Shown here: one piece after another, positions 34,901 to 48,800 of the stretch
Numbering within the stretch: the stretch's first letter is position 1
Layout of the letters: each line of letters begins with the position of its first letter
Assembly (NCBI GenBank): GCA_932294295.1
Contig: OW028573.1
Span: forward strand, 2,118,001-2,182,000
Direction of reading: 5' to 3'
Origin: Alitta virens
Lineage: Eukaryota > Annelida > Polychaeta > Phyllodocida > Nereididae
Length of the DNA stretch: 64,000 bases
Notes under the pieces: generated by a model
The model's database searches: none
Told to the model about the DNA's origin: nothing
The model's input: only the letters and a program-made list of their open reading frames with translations
Translations under genes and position numbers: made by a program

Positions 34901-37900
34901 TCTCCCAGATTGCTGAACTAACATTCTCATACATGCGTCTGTTAATTCAAATGTGGTTGAACTTGCATCATATTCATTCTAGTTGCGGCCTCCTAAAACT
35001 ATAACAAAGCATTCTCTGACAGACATAAGTGTTCATTGAATGGTCTTTGAGAATCGATTTTTCGACGCAGACTTTTGACCTCAGAGTGACATAAATCCAT
35101 TTGATGGCTTCTGACCTCCAGAGAACACTCAGATTATTCTGGACCACCCACCCGTATTCTTTAGTGATATATGCAGGTTTGCCTGTCCATTGAATATCTA
35201 ATTAAATTATACTGTTGTAACACATGAAAATATCGCTGTTGTAATTATTGCAATGGCAAGGAAGGGGCTTTGTCATGTTAAGACCTTCAGCAAAATCAAC
35301 GAATATAATACATATAGCCAAAAACAGAATTTGCCATTGGTTAGGTCATGGAATAAATGTCATTCATATCACGTTGTTAAAGAATCATTGCTATTTAGGC
35401 ATTGATGAAAACAAAATTCCCTTCCCATGCTTTTTTTTTAATTGGACTTTTCGACCTTTTGGTCCAATATATTTAAAATTGCTGTTTAGAATTTAAAGTA
35501 GATTAGTTATACTAATAAATATGCTGGTTTACCTATTATCCAGGTCTTCCTGTGCCAAAAATACGGCTACAGGCCCATCCCCACTATCATCTTGGGCAGT
35601 GAGTATGAGATGCTCCTTGAGGTCATCAAACAAGTTCCTGAAGATTACAAACTCATCAAAACATGGTACAAATGCGACCAGAATGCCATCCCTCCTGTCT
35701 ACATACTGCAGCCTATATCTACAATATTGCTTAATTTTAATAACAAAGTGAGTAAAACATTATTATTTCACTGTATATAGGCCTACTTTTACGCTTAGAT
35801 GCTCAACACCATATTAATTAAATCTGGTAGGTCAGCCCAAAGTTATGCATGTAAATGTAACAGAAATGATGAATTAATTCTTATCCTTGAAATCACAGAC
35901 ACGTTATCTGGTTATATGGTATTTAGTTGAGTAATTTTTGTCATGTAATTTGTTTTTACTACTTTATTAATGGGGGGGGGGGGTTGGTAATATAGTTTTA
36001 CTGATAATGGTGGTGCTGAAAACATTATCGTGACAAAAGAAATAAAAAATGCTAGTACCAATCCCTGATTAATCAAAGTGATTTCCCTGATATCTGTGAT
36101 TTGATATTTAACTGATTCATCATTTAGTTACGTTCGTTACATTTTTTACTCTTCAGCAGGGACTAAAAAATTGTTTTACTCAAATGATGGATACACATAT
36201 CACTGGTTTTTGATTTGATGACACTAGATTTCTGGCTTTAAGAAAATTTAGGCCTATATAGTTCTTATCTTTTCTTCTATTTAAGCGTCACCAAAAATTA
36301 ATGGAGGCAGACCAAAACATGTGGTGGGAAATTATGGAGAAACTTCAGAAGATGCTGAGGAAAGCTGCGCAAGTCCTGCTGATGGCCAGGAAGATAGATC
36401 GTGACCAGATGCACAACTATTTCATGTCAGGTAAGATCAAACCTCTACAAGAAACAAAGACAGTGGAACATCTTTCTCGAAGCATAGACATGAAATAGAG
36501 ACAAATATTGCCTACCTGCTCTCTCTAGGGTCAAGATTCATAATATTATTATATATAAATTTATAACATGTCAACAATGAGATATAAGCCTTCATATCAA
36601 GTTCTTAAAGCATGGACATTTTAAAAGAACCAGATATTTCCAACACAATGTGCTTAAAATTAATCATTCAGAAAGCTTGGACATGAAATAGAACCAGATA
36701 TATCCTACACTTTCTCTATTGTCTACCTTCCTCGTATCTATCTAATTCAGGGCGTGTTAACCACTAAAGGGTTGTCTGACTTATACAATTATTCAGCTGT
36801 GTGCAAAGTAATTAAGTTAAGAATAATAAACCAGGTGCATGGTTTTTTTTTCAATGAAATTTCTTTCATCCACAGTGACAGAAAGAGAAGTGAGGAAAGG
36901 AATCATCAATGCAGACAACGTAAACAAACACTGTTTAGCTTACGTCCGGATGATCAACAACATGAACCTAAACCTCCTTCGTTATGCCCGTAACTTCATA
37001 GACATGGCTGCAAGAGATGTTGATAATGAAGCTCAGAAACTTCTGTCTGTGCTTCGAGATGAAAAACTACCAGCCAAGCTGCAGGAGAAGAACATAGCAA
37101 GGTAATTAAAGCAAATGATAAAACAGGAAAGATGACCAAATAAGCTGCTACTCATGAATAGATAGACTACTTATATAAATCCAGGAGTATTATGTCTTTA
37201 TTTTTGCAATAAACTGTCTAGTTTGTTGTCATTTTCTTAACAAGGCACAAAAAGGTGTTCAATTCAGGACCAGACAGTGATGGAAGTGGGGGGGGGGGGG
37301 ACTTGGGGGAACTAAGTCCCCCCCCCCCTCCCCACGACTCAAAACAGGAGGGAGCTCTGCAAGGCCACAGTTCCATCCAATGACCATGCTTTTATAATAT
37401 TGTTTACAGTAAAATATTTCATTTGCAAAAGGTAGCCATTGTTCCTGCATGTGAAGTGTGCATAGATATATGACTATTGGCACTGTAAATTCAGTGACTA
37501 TTGAAAAACTTGGCTGAAATAGATGACACTGCAGATGTATAAGCACCCTCTGGTGAAGGGGCCATCATATGGTAAAGGGAGCAGGCTTCCCCCAACCTAG
37601 AGCTTTCTTCCTGGGCCAATCTTTCTGGCAGATAGGCCCATCTTGTTTATTCAGGCCAACCTTCCTGTTAAAGGGCAAGAAAGGAGCCAGTCTTCCTGCC
37701 TTGGGGCCAGACTTTCCCGTAGAAGACCCAGCTAGCCTTCCAGAATTGGGGCCATATATGTCCAGGTGAATGCAAGGCCACTTGCAATTGGCCAGCATCT
37801 AATGGCTGCAGTGTGAATAGCCCAAATTGTCTAGCAACTACCCAATAACCAAAACCATCTATGTTTTTAAGAATGCCCTAGTCTGGCTGAGTGTGCAATG

Positions 37901-40900
37901 TTTATCATATAACATCGAATCAATATGGAGAAGTTTTTAAAAATATATATACAGCAAAATAAATTAAAATATCATAGTAAATGCAATTAAATACCTGATA
38001 AAATATAATTTGAAATTTAATTATCTTTATAAAAATGTTTACGCTAAAGCGAGCCTATATGGCCAGGCTGCGGCGGGGCTGCGTTTTCCGCAACCAACAT
38101 ATCCCACTTCCATCACTGGGACCAGATAACTCAATCTGTCAAAGGCAGAACAAGTAAAGTTCTCTTTAAAAAAAACGAACAAAACCAGTGTCACATTTGT
38201 TTGTGAATAATTAAAATAGGTCTATGGTGTTTTAGAATTTTGATACATGAATACTTCCAGATTCACTGTTGAGTGGACGGGCAAAGAAGGCATCGACAGG
38301 AACTCCCACAAGGAATACATCCACAGCTTTTGTGAACTCTTCTATTCTGAAATGGTCAGGCTGATAGACGATGGAGTAGCTTCCCAAGAAATTCTCTCTG
38401 TTGAACCTATTTACACTGAAATCCAGCAACATGCCAACAGCTGCAACAACATAGTGAATTACTTCAAAGGCAGAGACGACAAAGTCGAGTTGGTTCACGA
38501 GTACTTGACCAACAGCAATGAACAGCCCTTTGTCCTCTATGGGGAAGGAGGTTCTGGGAAGACGTCCATCTTGGCTATGGGATACAGCAAAGTAAGACAT
38601 GCCTCAAAAGTTGCAAATTCTTTGAAAAAAAACACAAATAAAGCACAGAGCTATCAAAAAAGTGTAATTAAACAACCCACTGCAGCATAATCATCTAAGT
38701 GGTTTCACTCAAATACAGTATTGTATATGAGTGACACCGAGTGTTAGTCTTGTGTATCTTTACACAAACATGAGTAGTCACTCATTGATGCATATGTATT
38801 AATCTCTATCCTTCATTTGAACAGATGCCTAAATGGTTCAAAGACAGAAAACCAGTCATGCTGCTTCGTTTCTGTGGAAAGTCACCCGGATCATCTGCCC
38901 TGATTCCAATGCTGAAAAGCCTGTGTGACCAAATTTGTGTATGTTATGACCTTCCCAGAGAAGGAATACCCGATGACCTGTCTCCTCTGGTGACCAAATT
39001 CAAAAAGCTGATGCAAAGTAGCACAAATGAGAGACCCCTTGTGCTCTTCTTGGATTCCCTTGACCAGCTGGCTGCATCAGATGGCGCCCACTCCCTGTCA
39101 TGGCTGCCAATGAATTTGTCATCATATACAAAAATAGTAGTATCAACTCTGCCCAAGCATTATGGTATTCTGGATACTTTGAAGAGACTCATAACGAATG
39201 ATGACAACTATTTAGAAGTCACAGCCCTTGGAGAAGAGTTGGGGACGGATATCCTCAAATTCTGGTTGGAAAAGTCAAACAGAACTTTGACAGAGCAGCA
39301 TTGGAGGGTAGTGAAGAGTGCCCTGAGTAAATGCAACCTGCCACTCTTTGTTCGGATGGTGTATGATGAAGTGAAGAAATGGAAATCTTACAGCAAGTTG
39401 CTGCACACCACTTTAGCTACAAACATTCATGACAGCATCATGAAACTACTGGAGGGTGTGGAAACTCAGCATGGCAGAATATTAGTGCAACATGCTCTGG
39501 CCTACTTGACTGCAGCAAAAGCAGGTCTCAGTGAAGCTGAACTTGAAGATCTTCTATCTCTGGATGAGAAAGCATTGAATGATGTATACCAGTACCATCT
39601 GCCTCCAGTGAGACGTATTCCTCCACTGTTGTGGACCCGTATAAGAAATGATATGCCAATTTATCTTAGCGAGAGAGAAGCTGATGGAGTCATCGTCATC
39701 AACTGGTACCATGGGCAGTTCATTGATGTGGCTCGGGAACGGTATTTCAGAAACATCAATTTTCTCAGTGAAGTGCATTCCAACATTGCTGACTACTTTC
39801 TTGGCATCTGGGGTGGTGTGCCCAAACCCTTCGAGTATTCCGAACTGCAGCGACAGAGATTCTTCTTGGATGACACAAAAGGAGAATGTGACCGTAAAGT
39901 TCCTGAACAGCCACTTTTCTTTACCGACTCACAAGGTAGAATTGTGAGGTTCAATCAGAGAAAACTGAGTGAGCTGCCATTTCACTTAGTAAGGTCAGGC
40001 AGGTTTGAAGATCTGTACAGAGAAGTGCTGTTCAATTTCAACTGGCTGTTTGCAAAGCTTAGTGCAAAACCTCTAACAGATGTCCTAGCAGACTTTGACG
40101 ATGCTCTTGAACACCAATTTGACAAGAATGTGAAGATCCTGGCAGACACTCTAATGCTGTCAGCTTCAGTGCTCAGCAAGCATCCCGAAATGTTGGGCCC
40201 TCAAATTGTTGGCAGATTGCTTCCGTATTACCACCATTATGACATGCTCAGATTCCTTATCCAGCAATGTGATACAGATGGTATTGTTATGAATGCCCTG
40301 GTACCTGCCTACCACTGCTTGCACACTCCTGGAGGACCACTGCAGTACTCTCTAGAAGGTCACCCATTCGCACCTTTTGGGATTGCCATAACTTCCAATG
40401 CAAAGTATTTAGTTTCAGTATCCAACATCTTCATACTGTGGGACTTGTCAACTGGAGATGTTTTCAAGCAGATCATCCCTGGCATCCAAGGGATCATGCA
40501 GAATCTCTGCATCTCTCCTGATGACAAGACAGCCATAGCATACACTAACAACAGTCAGATTGTTGTCTGTTTCCTGATGACCAGTGAATTCCATGTCATA
40601 ACTGTCCCTGTCACTGGTACAGACACAGTTCGAGGAACCATGCTAACCAACACTCACATTGTGGCTCACACATACAAGCAATGGTTTGTTTACACTATAG
40701 GTGGAAATCTAGTCAACCAGAGCAGCATTAGGACCAAATCTGGCATGCTTATTTACATGTCTTTGGGGTCAAGCGTTGATGAACGTTACTTGGTGACAAA
40801 GCCTGATAAGACCATCATAGGAGTGGAGACAGATGAAGATATGATGTTGGAGGTCCAGAATGGCAGCACGGACCAGTTTGACTTTCACAGTGCTATAGCA

Positions 40901-42595
40901 ATCACAAAAGACAGAAAGGCACTGTACACTTGCATTGCCTTAAGTGACGATGCAGTCGCATGCTACAAAAGGGCAGAATCCGGCTGGAAGTATGACAGAT
41001 CCCTTGGCAACAACTATGACAAAATATTTGCACTATCGCTGTCCGATGAAGAAGGACACCTGATCGGGACAGTCACGCATGGCTTTAGGTTGTGGAATCT
41101 GAAAACTGATAAGAGAGTAAATCTGCAGTTGCCCCAAGGGGCCAGAAATATTCCTGGAAAGAACCAGTTGACAGGTCTAGTAGTATTCACCAAGCGCTCC
41201 ATGTTCGTGGTTGCAGCAGTAAGAAAATGCATCTATGTCTGGGACGTAAAAGTTGGCAATTTAGTGAAAACCCTTGATGCACATTTTGGAAGAGTCATCA
41301 ATTTAGTTAGTGTGCCATCTGTCAATCGAGTAATTTCCTCATCAATTGATAAAACGATTAAGGTCTGGAACTTTGACAACATCTTGGAGGATGTCCATGC
41401 AATCCACAGACACGACAAGCCAATTGATGCCATAAGCCTCGCAGCCAACACCTATATAGGGGCCACTACCACCCGCAACTGTGTGGGGATTTGGAACCTG
41501 GAGAATGGGATGATGTTGAAGACACTAGCAGATAGTTCACACAGCTCCATCATAACCCATGCAGTAATATCTGCTGATGCGCAGTATGTAGTCAGTGCAG
41601 AATCTGGCAAGGTCTTGACCTGGAGTGTTGACTGTGAAAAGGTACTAAGTTCAGATGTCCAGAGTGGCATTCAGCAATTAAAGCTGACTGACAATGACCA
41701 GAAATGCATTGCATTCTCCAAAGTCATGTCCACGATGGGCAAGTGCGTCTGCAGAGCAGTTCCAGGTGGAGAAACGCTTTATGAATTTGAATTTCCGATG
41801 CAAAAATTTAAGAAGGCCGTAGTGAGCTGTGATGGCATTTTCTTGATTGTCCCCACCCATGACAACATGGCCGATATGCTGACAGTTTACCACGCAAAGA
41901 CAGGAAACAAACTGCATGAGATGATCCCCAAGTACAATGATATGAAGGAGTGGTCTCATATAGTAGCAATGCCTCACGACGCCAACTTGGTGGCTATGAT
42001 AGATGAAGACAAGGGCAATATTTGGGATATCAAGAAAAAGCATCTCTTGAGGTCCGTTCGCAGATGGAATGGCGATTGTACCAGAAATGGTAAAACTGGC
42101 TTGTTTGCACCAACTAGAGGAGGTCTGGATTTGATAGAACTGAAACATGGCAGAACCATGCACACGATGATACCAAGAGTGGCTGAAGGAGTCCATGCTG
42201 TCAAGACAATGTTCACAAAAACCGACCAACATGTCATCTACTACCACACAGGTCGACGTTCTATCCGAGTATTCCGCGTATCTGACGGCAAGCAAATCGC
42301 AGACTACAAGGCACATGCAGAGCTTGCTGCCATCGAATCAACATCAGGAGGAACATCCATTGTGCTTGGAGCTGTGGATGGCAGTGTGGTGGTTCTGTCC
42401 ATTGCAGACCCAAAGAAACCAGGAGCTTCTGATTTCATCCAGGCCCTTCCAAGCCGTCAAGCCATCAACTTGTATGAAACTGCAGCATCCGAACGAAACA
42501 TGGATGAAACCACTTTCGGTGCTTTTGCCCAGATGGCAAGAGCAGTAGGAAAAGCTAAAACAATGCAAAGATCTCGAGCATGCGTACTATCCTAA
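31946..42595 (+). CDS. NACHT-WD40 protein 1 (DUF4062-like, NACHT NTPase, WD40 half, C-terminal CaaX; 8 exons)
   Basis: Predicted intracellular NTPase of the NWD/STAND type. Exons: 31946-32153, 32955-33043, 33278-33394, 35544-35747, 36286-36430, 36876-37101, 38261-38591, 38825-42595; all GT-AG and in phase, giving 1,696 aa. The N-terminus has the DUF4062-like pattern RIVRIFTSSTF, then VVDMRWGVRDEATDDH (about 60-115). NACHT: Walker A GEGGSGKT (424-431) and Walker B LVLFLDSLDQL (512-). The single 3.8-kb last exon encodes the rest of NACHT, a helical region, HTPGGPLQYSLEGHP, and WD40-like repeats (for example SSSIDKTIKVWNFDN). The protein ends RSRACVLS: a CaaX box with Ser last, which in known proteins favours farnesylation. 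Oligomeric sensor function is family-based inference; the trigger is unknown. Its paralogue follows 3.3 kb downstream in the same orientation. The exon 6/7 junction is absent from the paralogue; acceptor 38261 was chosen because an in-frame TGA at 38241 excludes an earlier one. Confidence 0.9.
34594..34751 (+). repeat. 79-bp tandem duplication in intron 3
   Basis: Copies at 34594-34672 and 34673-34751, beginning CCACAAAACAGAAACAGG. They differ only at a few positions (GGTTCATGTC versus GGTTCCTGTC; GTGAATTCC versus GTGAGTTCC). Confidence 0.9.
37275..38118. mobile_element. hAT-like non-autonomous element with 8-bp target duplication
   Basis: The termini CAGTGATGGAAGTGGG and CCCACTTCCATCACTG are inverted, and the flanks carry a perfect 8-bp duplication GGACCAGA (37267-37274 and 38119-38126). 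CAGTG-type ends and 8-bp duplications are hallmarks of the hAT superfamily. The 844-bp interior has no transposase; it has G and C runs near the left end and a degenerate minisatellite around GGCCA(A/G)-x-CTTCCTG at about 37590-37760. It fills most of intron 6 of NACHT-WD40 gene 1. Confidence 0.85.
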
Positions 42596-42724
42596 AACTA
42601 ACACTTTAACCTGCATAGTAGTTTGTATATTGGTTTATTGTAGATTAATGCTCTAGAACGTAAAAAGCCTTCAAGCCACTTGTTTGTCAATCCAATGGAC
42701 GTATAATGCAACATGTATGTGGAA

Positions 42725-42730
42725 AATAAA
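42725..42730 (+). promoter_or_regulatory. Polyadenylation signal of NACHT-WD40 gene 1
   Basis: AATAAA 130 bases after the stop codon at 42595, the first such hexamer downstream. A likely 3' end for this transcript. Confidence 0.6.
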
Positions 42731-44530
42731 AAAATATAATGCACACAATTGTTTTTTCTTTGTATAATGCCGTCTGATTATGTGTGGAGTCAACATCATG
42801 TTGAAGGTTTACACCATGGATGGCCACTTTGGCCAGGTTCCTAATTGTCTGAGTATTACTGGGTTTTTTTTTGTGCAAATGAAGTTCGGACATCACTGTC
42901 ATGGAATGCAGCCGGCAGTCGTGCCTTTAAAATCAAATATAGGCCCATATATCAACATGCATTGTTGCATTGCAAAAAAAAAAAAGAAGAGAAAAAAAAA
43001 AGAAGCCAGAAGTTTATACCAATAATCACACTGAAACAATTAATAGATAAATATTACTGATGCCCCAGTTTTATAGTATATAATATTGTGTTATTTGAGG
43101 GGAACGTGCACAACCACAAGGTTGTCCTTTTATGGGCACTCCTGTGGGTTCAATTATTCAAGATTGTCATTTGTGTTATGTAATTCTTTTTTATTTTGTA
43201 TTTTGTGTTAACCAACGAACGAAATTTAATACATAGGTCGCTTTGTAGCTTTCTAGCACTATATTGTTCACCTAATGAAAAACAAGTCCGCAATTTAGCT
43301 TGTCATTAAAATGAATAAGCATTACGTGGCCAGTAGAGGCCATTGGTAGTAAGAATAGATCATCCCTTGAATCCACGACTCATGATTATTACACCTTGTC
43401 AATCTTGAAATCTATAGGACTTACAGGATTTTCAAATAGTCCATTACCAACAGGGAGACTTTTAGGTGCTTTAAGTACGGATCATCTAGACAAGGGATTA
43501 ATTGTGAGTGCTAATTTCGAGCCACAACACGAACATTTGACGACCCTCAGTGCACAGAAAGAGTTGCTCAGCCAACTGACCAGAACCAAGAGAGTATATG
43601 GTGGGGTTTACAGCTATCCGGGGATATCTACTGTTATGGAACACCAATAGACTAGATGTGAATTTGGAAATTCTCATGCCAAAAGATAACAGTAATCAAA
43701 AATATTTCACAAAACAAGTAGTTTACAGAGAGTACACTATTGGAAGCTGACCTTTCGAACTCCTCATGTGATGTAGGTATGGCTTGTCGTTTTCATTAAA
43801 ATCGGTGAAAACCCTTTTTAAATTCAACCAGATGTAAAGGCGGTGTACACCAATCATAAATAACTACTGAATTTGTTCCCGAGATAATTCAATTTGCTAA
43901 AAAGTGCATTATTAGTTAGAATGTACTAACACAACAAATGAAAATGCTATGTCCATATATTCTTAATAATCAGCCAATTTCGTCCATGCAAATTGCAAAC
44001 CAGTTGCAATGCTTGTAATTTAACACTTAGAAAAGCACACAACTAGTTCTAATATTTCTTTAGGAGTTAAATGAACTCCATTGATTTCCAAAACTTAATT
44101 ATATCAGCATCTTAGTGATAGGTTATCCATTCCCTTAATATCCATTACATCCATGCATGAAAGTCCCAGTGAAGCCCAGTGGTAAAGTTTATCCTGGATT
44201 ACCCAACAAATATCAATCAGCTAAAAGATGAAATAAGCGCGTGGATATTTACTTTGCTCAAAATAATAACTTTACAGCCAATAGCAGATGATGTCATGTC
44301 AGTCCAGAACTCTTATTCACTGTGTGTCGTCACCTTACAGCCCAGCGACCTAATTATGGACATTCTTTTGCAAGTTTACCCAGTTAAACAAAGTGGTTGG
44401 TTAAACTATGTAGCTGATAGAGTATAGATGAAATATTATCTTAAAAATACAAGAGAAATGGATTCATATTTGGCATTTTTTTTTAATTGCCTGCTTGTCA
44501 GAACAAGAATTGCATAAACTGAGCGAATAC
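42731..44530. other. Gene-free intergenic stretch between the paralogues
   Basis: No supported coding region. The A-rich tract near 42975-43003 could be a processed-element tail. The open frames near 43396-43650 and 44179-44427 have no recognisable domains and no splice context. Confidence 0.5.
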
Positions 44531-44536
44531 ATGTCG

Positions 44537-45720
44537 AAACGTCCGAAAACCGAAACGTCCGAGTCCGAAATCTCCGAAAATTTTCCGAAACGTCCGAAAA
44601 CCGAAACGCCCGATTCCCGAAACGTCCGAAATATGTCCGAAACGTCCGAAATATGTCCGAAACGTCCGAATTTTTTTATTTTGCTAATGTTTTCTTGGCT
44701 GAGTGTGTCAGATGAATTATTTTTACTTGATAGTTTGCATAGGTTGTTCTTTGGTACCTTCGCAATTTGCCAGTTCCTGCAAAGCCATGGAAAAGATCTA
44801 CCTCTGTGTACTAAGTCGTACATTTTTTTAGATACCCCTAGAAATAAAGAATTTTTATTAAAATATATAAAGTTTAAAATATGTATCTATGTTCAATATC
44901 TTTGATTATTACAAATTGAGTATACATTTCCCCTGCTAGGGACAAGTTTAAATAAGAATTAAAGGATAACCCTCATAACTTACATTAAGCATCAAGAGTG
45001 TCACATTGTTTGCTTAATTATTTATATTAACCCTATAGGTGGTCTTAAAACTAACAGCTTTGACAAATTAGGCTACATAAATAACCCGAGTTCATTGATG
45101 GGAATAATTTTTAAACCAAATTTAATGTCTCTGACAATGATTTATTCAAAGTCCTAAAATAATAACAAATTTAATTAAATATGTCTAAATAATAATTAAG
45201 TCCAATATTAACAAAATGGAGATAAGTATCTTGAGATAAACATAAATGTATCAAGAATGCTTTTAATGAATATTGGCAGTGGATATATAAAATCATAAAT
45301 ATTGACACCCATACAAAGTAATTAAAACCAAAAACTTACCAGATCTACAGGCTCTATGTTGCCACCGATGACATATTTATATTTATATATATACCAATTC
45401 CTTAGATTCTTAGCATTCAGAATCTGTCTCAATTGTCCAGAAATGTTAACTAGAAGTGGAGTTATTAATTTTTTCATTTCATCGACGGGGGTACGGCCGA
45501 CGGACGGTGGGGGGGGGGGGGCCCAGGTGCATTGCCGGCCACCGAAACGTCCGACTGGTTCATTGCCGGCCTCCGAAACGTCCGATTGGTGCGGTCAGCT
45601 TTAACTTTAATTAAAAGCACTAAAAAGAGGTCTTGCTCATCAAATATAATTTTAAACTACAGAGAGAACTTGTATGTAAAAGAAATTAAATTAATTTATA
45701 AAAAACTATTGCTTAAAAGA
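44537..45720. mobile_element. CGTCCGAAA-repeat DNA element, copy 2 (right end lost)
   Basis: The left end (ATGTCGAAACGTCCGAAAAC from about 44537) and its dense CGTCCGAAA array match the element at 18567. The interior block 45400-45720 matches 19351-19640 closely (AATGTTAACTAGAAGTG, CATCGACGGGGGTACGG, CGATTGGTGCGGTCAGC). It has an added G run and a duplicated CATTGCCGGCC-x-CCGAAACG unit. The inverted right terminus is missing, so the copy is truncated. Confidence 0.7.
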
Positions 45721-45880
45721 CTAGACTCTAGATGAATTTAGCTTTAATGAGGCAATGAGGTAAGGATTTAACATATATATATATACAGTAAATGAAACTC
45801 CAGACAACATTTTAAGTATTTAGGGATAAACTGTGATCTTTCTAATTTAACGTCACACAGAAGCCAGGGATACAGCCAGC

Positions 45881-48800
45881 ATGTCTTACGTTCGACCCAA
45901 GTCCACCAAGAATGGCGCTCCTCGTCCCATCACGGGCAAGCAGAGGCGAAGGAGCCGAAGTGGCTACCTCAGCAAACAGGGGTCTGTCACTCAAAATGCC
46001 TCTGGGGACACCACCAGTATCAGCAAAACTGAAGTCCTGATAGGTGACATGAATGATCTTCCTCCTATCAGCTCAAATATTGTCAGAATCTTCGTCAGCT
46101 CAACGTTTGCAGGTACTAAGGGGTTAGATTACTTGTCATATCCACAACTTGCTTTCACACAAAGTGAAATACTGAATTGGCCTGTACAGTGTACATTTTA
46201 AGATAACACACATTTTGTTTAGACATGAAATCTGAGAGGGACAGGTTAATGGAATTCACATTTCCAAAACTGAAGAAGTATTGCATGGACTCTTATGGCT
46301 TGCAGTTTCAGGTAGGTGCCTTCCTTATCTTTAGATATCTTTGGATCATTTCTCACAAATGAAACATAGATATAGTGGCCATGCAGAGATCAACTAAAGC
46401 AGTAAGTAACTACTATAAATGTATGCAGATGATGAAAATGTAGCAGGTGATTCATTTATCAATTCTTCCAGGTGGTGGATATGAGGTGGGGTGTCCGAGA
46501 TGAAGCCACAGATGACCATATGACAACCAAACTGTGCTTGCGTGAACTGGAGAACTGTCAACAGATATCAACTGGACCCAATTTCATTGTATGGCCAAAA
46601 CAATGACTATCATTTCCAATTTATAGCTGATCTGTGCATGCAAACATTACTTGACACGTAATTGTGACTTTTCAGGCTATAATAGGCCAAAGGCATGGAT
46701 ATAGACCAATACCATCCGCCATAGTGGACAAGTATTTTCATATGATTTGTGAAACTTGTAACAAGGAAGACCAGGAGCTCATGAACACGTGGTACAAGCT
46801 GGACGAGAATGTCACCTCTCCTGGCCCAATGCTTATCCTCTTGCCAATTTCTTCCGTTCATCGCCATTATCTCAACAATGTAAGTATTAATTAATCATAG
46901 ATACAGATATGCATATGTCCTGCATTACGCTTTGATTGCAACTTAGCCATTTGTTTGATTAGAATATGAATTATTCCAAAAAAGGAGATATTCTGATAGA
47001 ACAAATGACTTTAAGAATATCTCACTTTTTAAACAACACACATTATGTATAATGACAGTCCTTTGTGTTTTCCTTCAGAGAAATTATGTTTTGAAAAGGG
47101 AAGCTAATGAGAAATGGTGTAAGGACAGCAAAAGACTAACCAAGATTATCCACAATGCAAGCAAAATAATGGTTCAGCGTGGCAAACTAACCCCAAGTTT
47201 TGCACAACAAGTTATCATGTCTGGTTAGTTACTAACCTAGCTAACTCGTATTCTTAAATTTGCTCAGATATACAGCAAATAGGGACACTAAATTATGATG
47301 TCTTTGCTTCTTCAGTGACAGAAAGAGAAGTGTGGCATGGATGTCTAAACCGGAGCATAAAGAGCATGCAAGACCAGTGTCTAGTCTTTTTTAGGACTAT
47401 TTCCAACTTAGAAGCCCTGTCACCATCAGATGATTCAGCAGTGTGGTCTTTCAAAGACATAAACGATGACACAACAGATAATTTGGAAGCTAAGGGATTA
47501 CTTGAAGACCTACGAACGAAACTATCAGACAAAGTACCTAGGGCTAATCTGGTCAGACTGCCACCAGTAGATTGGCAAAATGGTGGACAGATCAAGGACC
47601 ATTTGGACATTTTTGAAGCCACTTTTGAATCAAAAGTTAGAAGATTGGCTGACAATGCTATGTTGAACAGGAAGACCAACACAGATGCTGTTTACAGTGA
47701 GGCATTAAGACATTTAACTCTTTGCAAAAGCATATCATCCAAGTTCAAAGGAAGAGAAGATTTGCTGAATCAGATCATAAACTACATGGACAATTCATCC
47801 TCTAATTACCCGTTGGTCATCCATGGAAAGAGTGGCAGTGGAAAGACATCACTGATGGCAAAATCCTTTCATATGGTATGTTTCATATGTTGTGCTTAAT
47901 TTATATCAATATTCATTGCAGTGTGGGCCTTACTGTAATAATTAAGGAGCACCTAGCATACGAACAGGAAGAAGTCAGCTATAGGGCCTACAGTCTAACA
48001 CAGACCCAATAATACAGTTTGCAAATTTTACTATTTCAGGCCACCCAGAGGAGGAAGCAGTTTGACAGCATCAGTCCAGTATGTTTCATTAGATTCCTAG
48101 GTACCTCACAATTTTCTTCATCATTAATTCCATTGCTCAGCAGTCTCTGCGAACAAATTTGCCGGGTCTACAGTGCAGAGTCCACAATGTACACTGATGT
48201 TAACCAGCTGACAACTTTCTTCAAGACACTTCTCACAGAGACCCCCACAGAACATCAGCCATTGTATATCTTTCTCGATTCTTTGGATCAGTTATCAGCA
48301 GATGATGGTGCACATGAACTGTCTTGGCTGCCGTCAACTTTGCCACCACATGTGAAACTGGTGATCTCATTTGCTCTCATCGAAGATCTGGACTTGTTGA
48401 CAAAGTCAAGGCAACTGATCCATGATGATGCATCATCTCATATAGAAGTACCTCAACTAGGAGAAGAGTTGGGAGTAGTAATACTTAGATCCGATCTTGC
48501 TGCAATCAAGCGAAAGTTGACTGATGACCAAGAAAGGGTTGCTCTTGATGCCATAAAGAACTGTAACCTTCCTCTGTACGTAAGACTGGTCACCGAAGAA
48601 GCGAGTCGATGGAAATCATTTGACCCACCTAACATGGCTGTTCTTGCAGACACAATCCATGGTAGTATAATGCTGCTTTTCCAACGTTTGGAGGTGAAGC
48701 ATGGTGAAATTTTTGTCAAACAGGCATTGCGTTACATCACAGCTTCCAAACATGGCACAACTGAAAATGAACTGGAAGATATGTTGTCCTTGGATGAGGA

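Noticed and set aside
37259..37798. Frames of 66-95 aa in intron 6 of NACHT-WD40 gene 1
   Set aside because: They lie within a hAT-like non-autonomous element and a degenerate minisatellite.
41678..42316. 212-aa minus-strand frame
   Set aside because: Antisense shadow of the long last exon of NACHT-WD40 gene 1.
43396..43650. 84-aa plus-strand frame between the paralogues
   Set aside because: Starts and ends without splice sites or domains; not supported as a gene.
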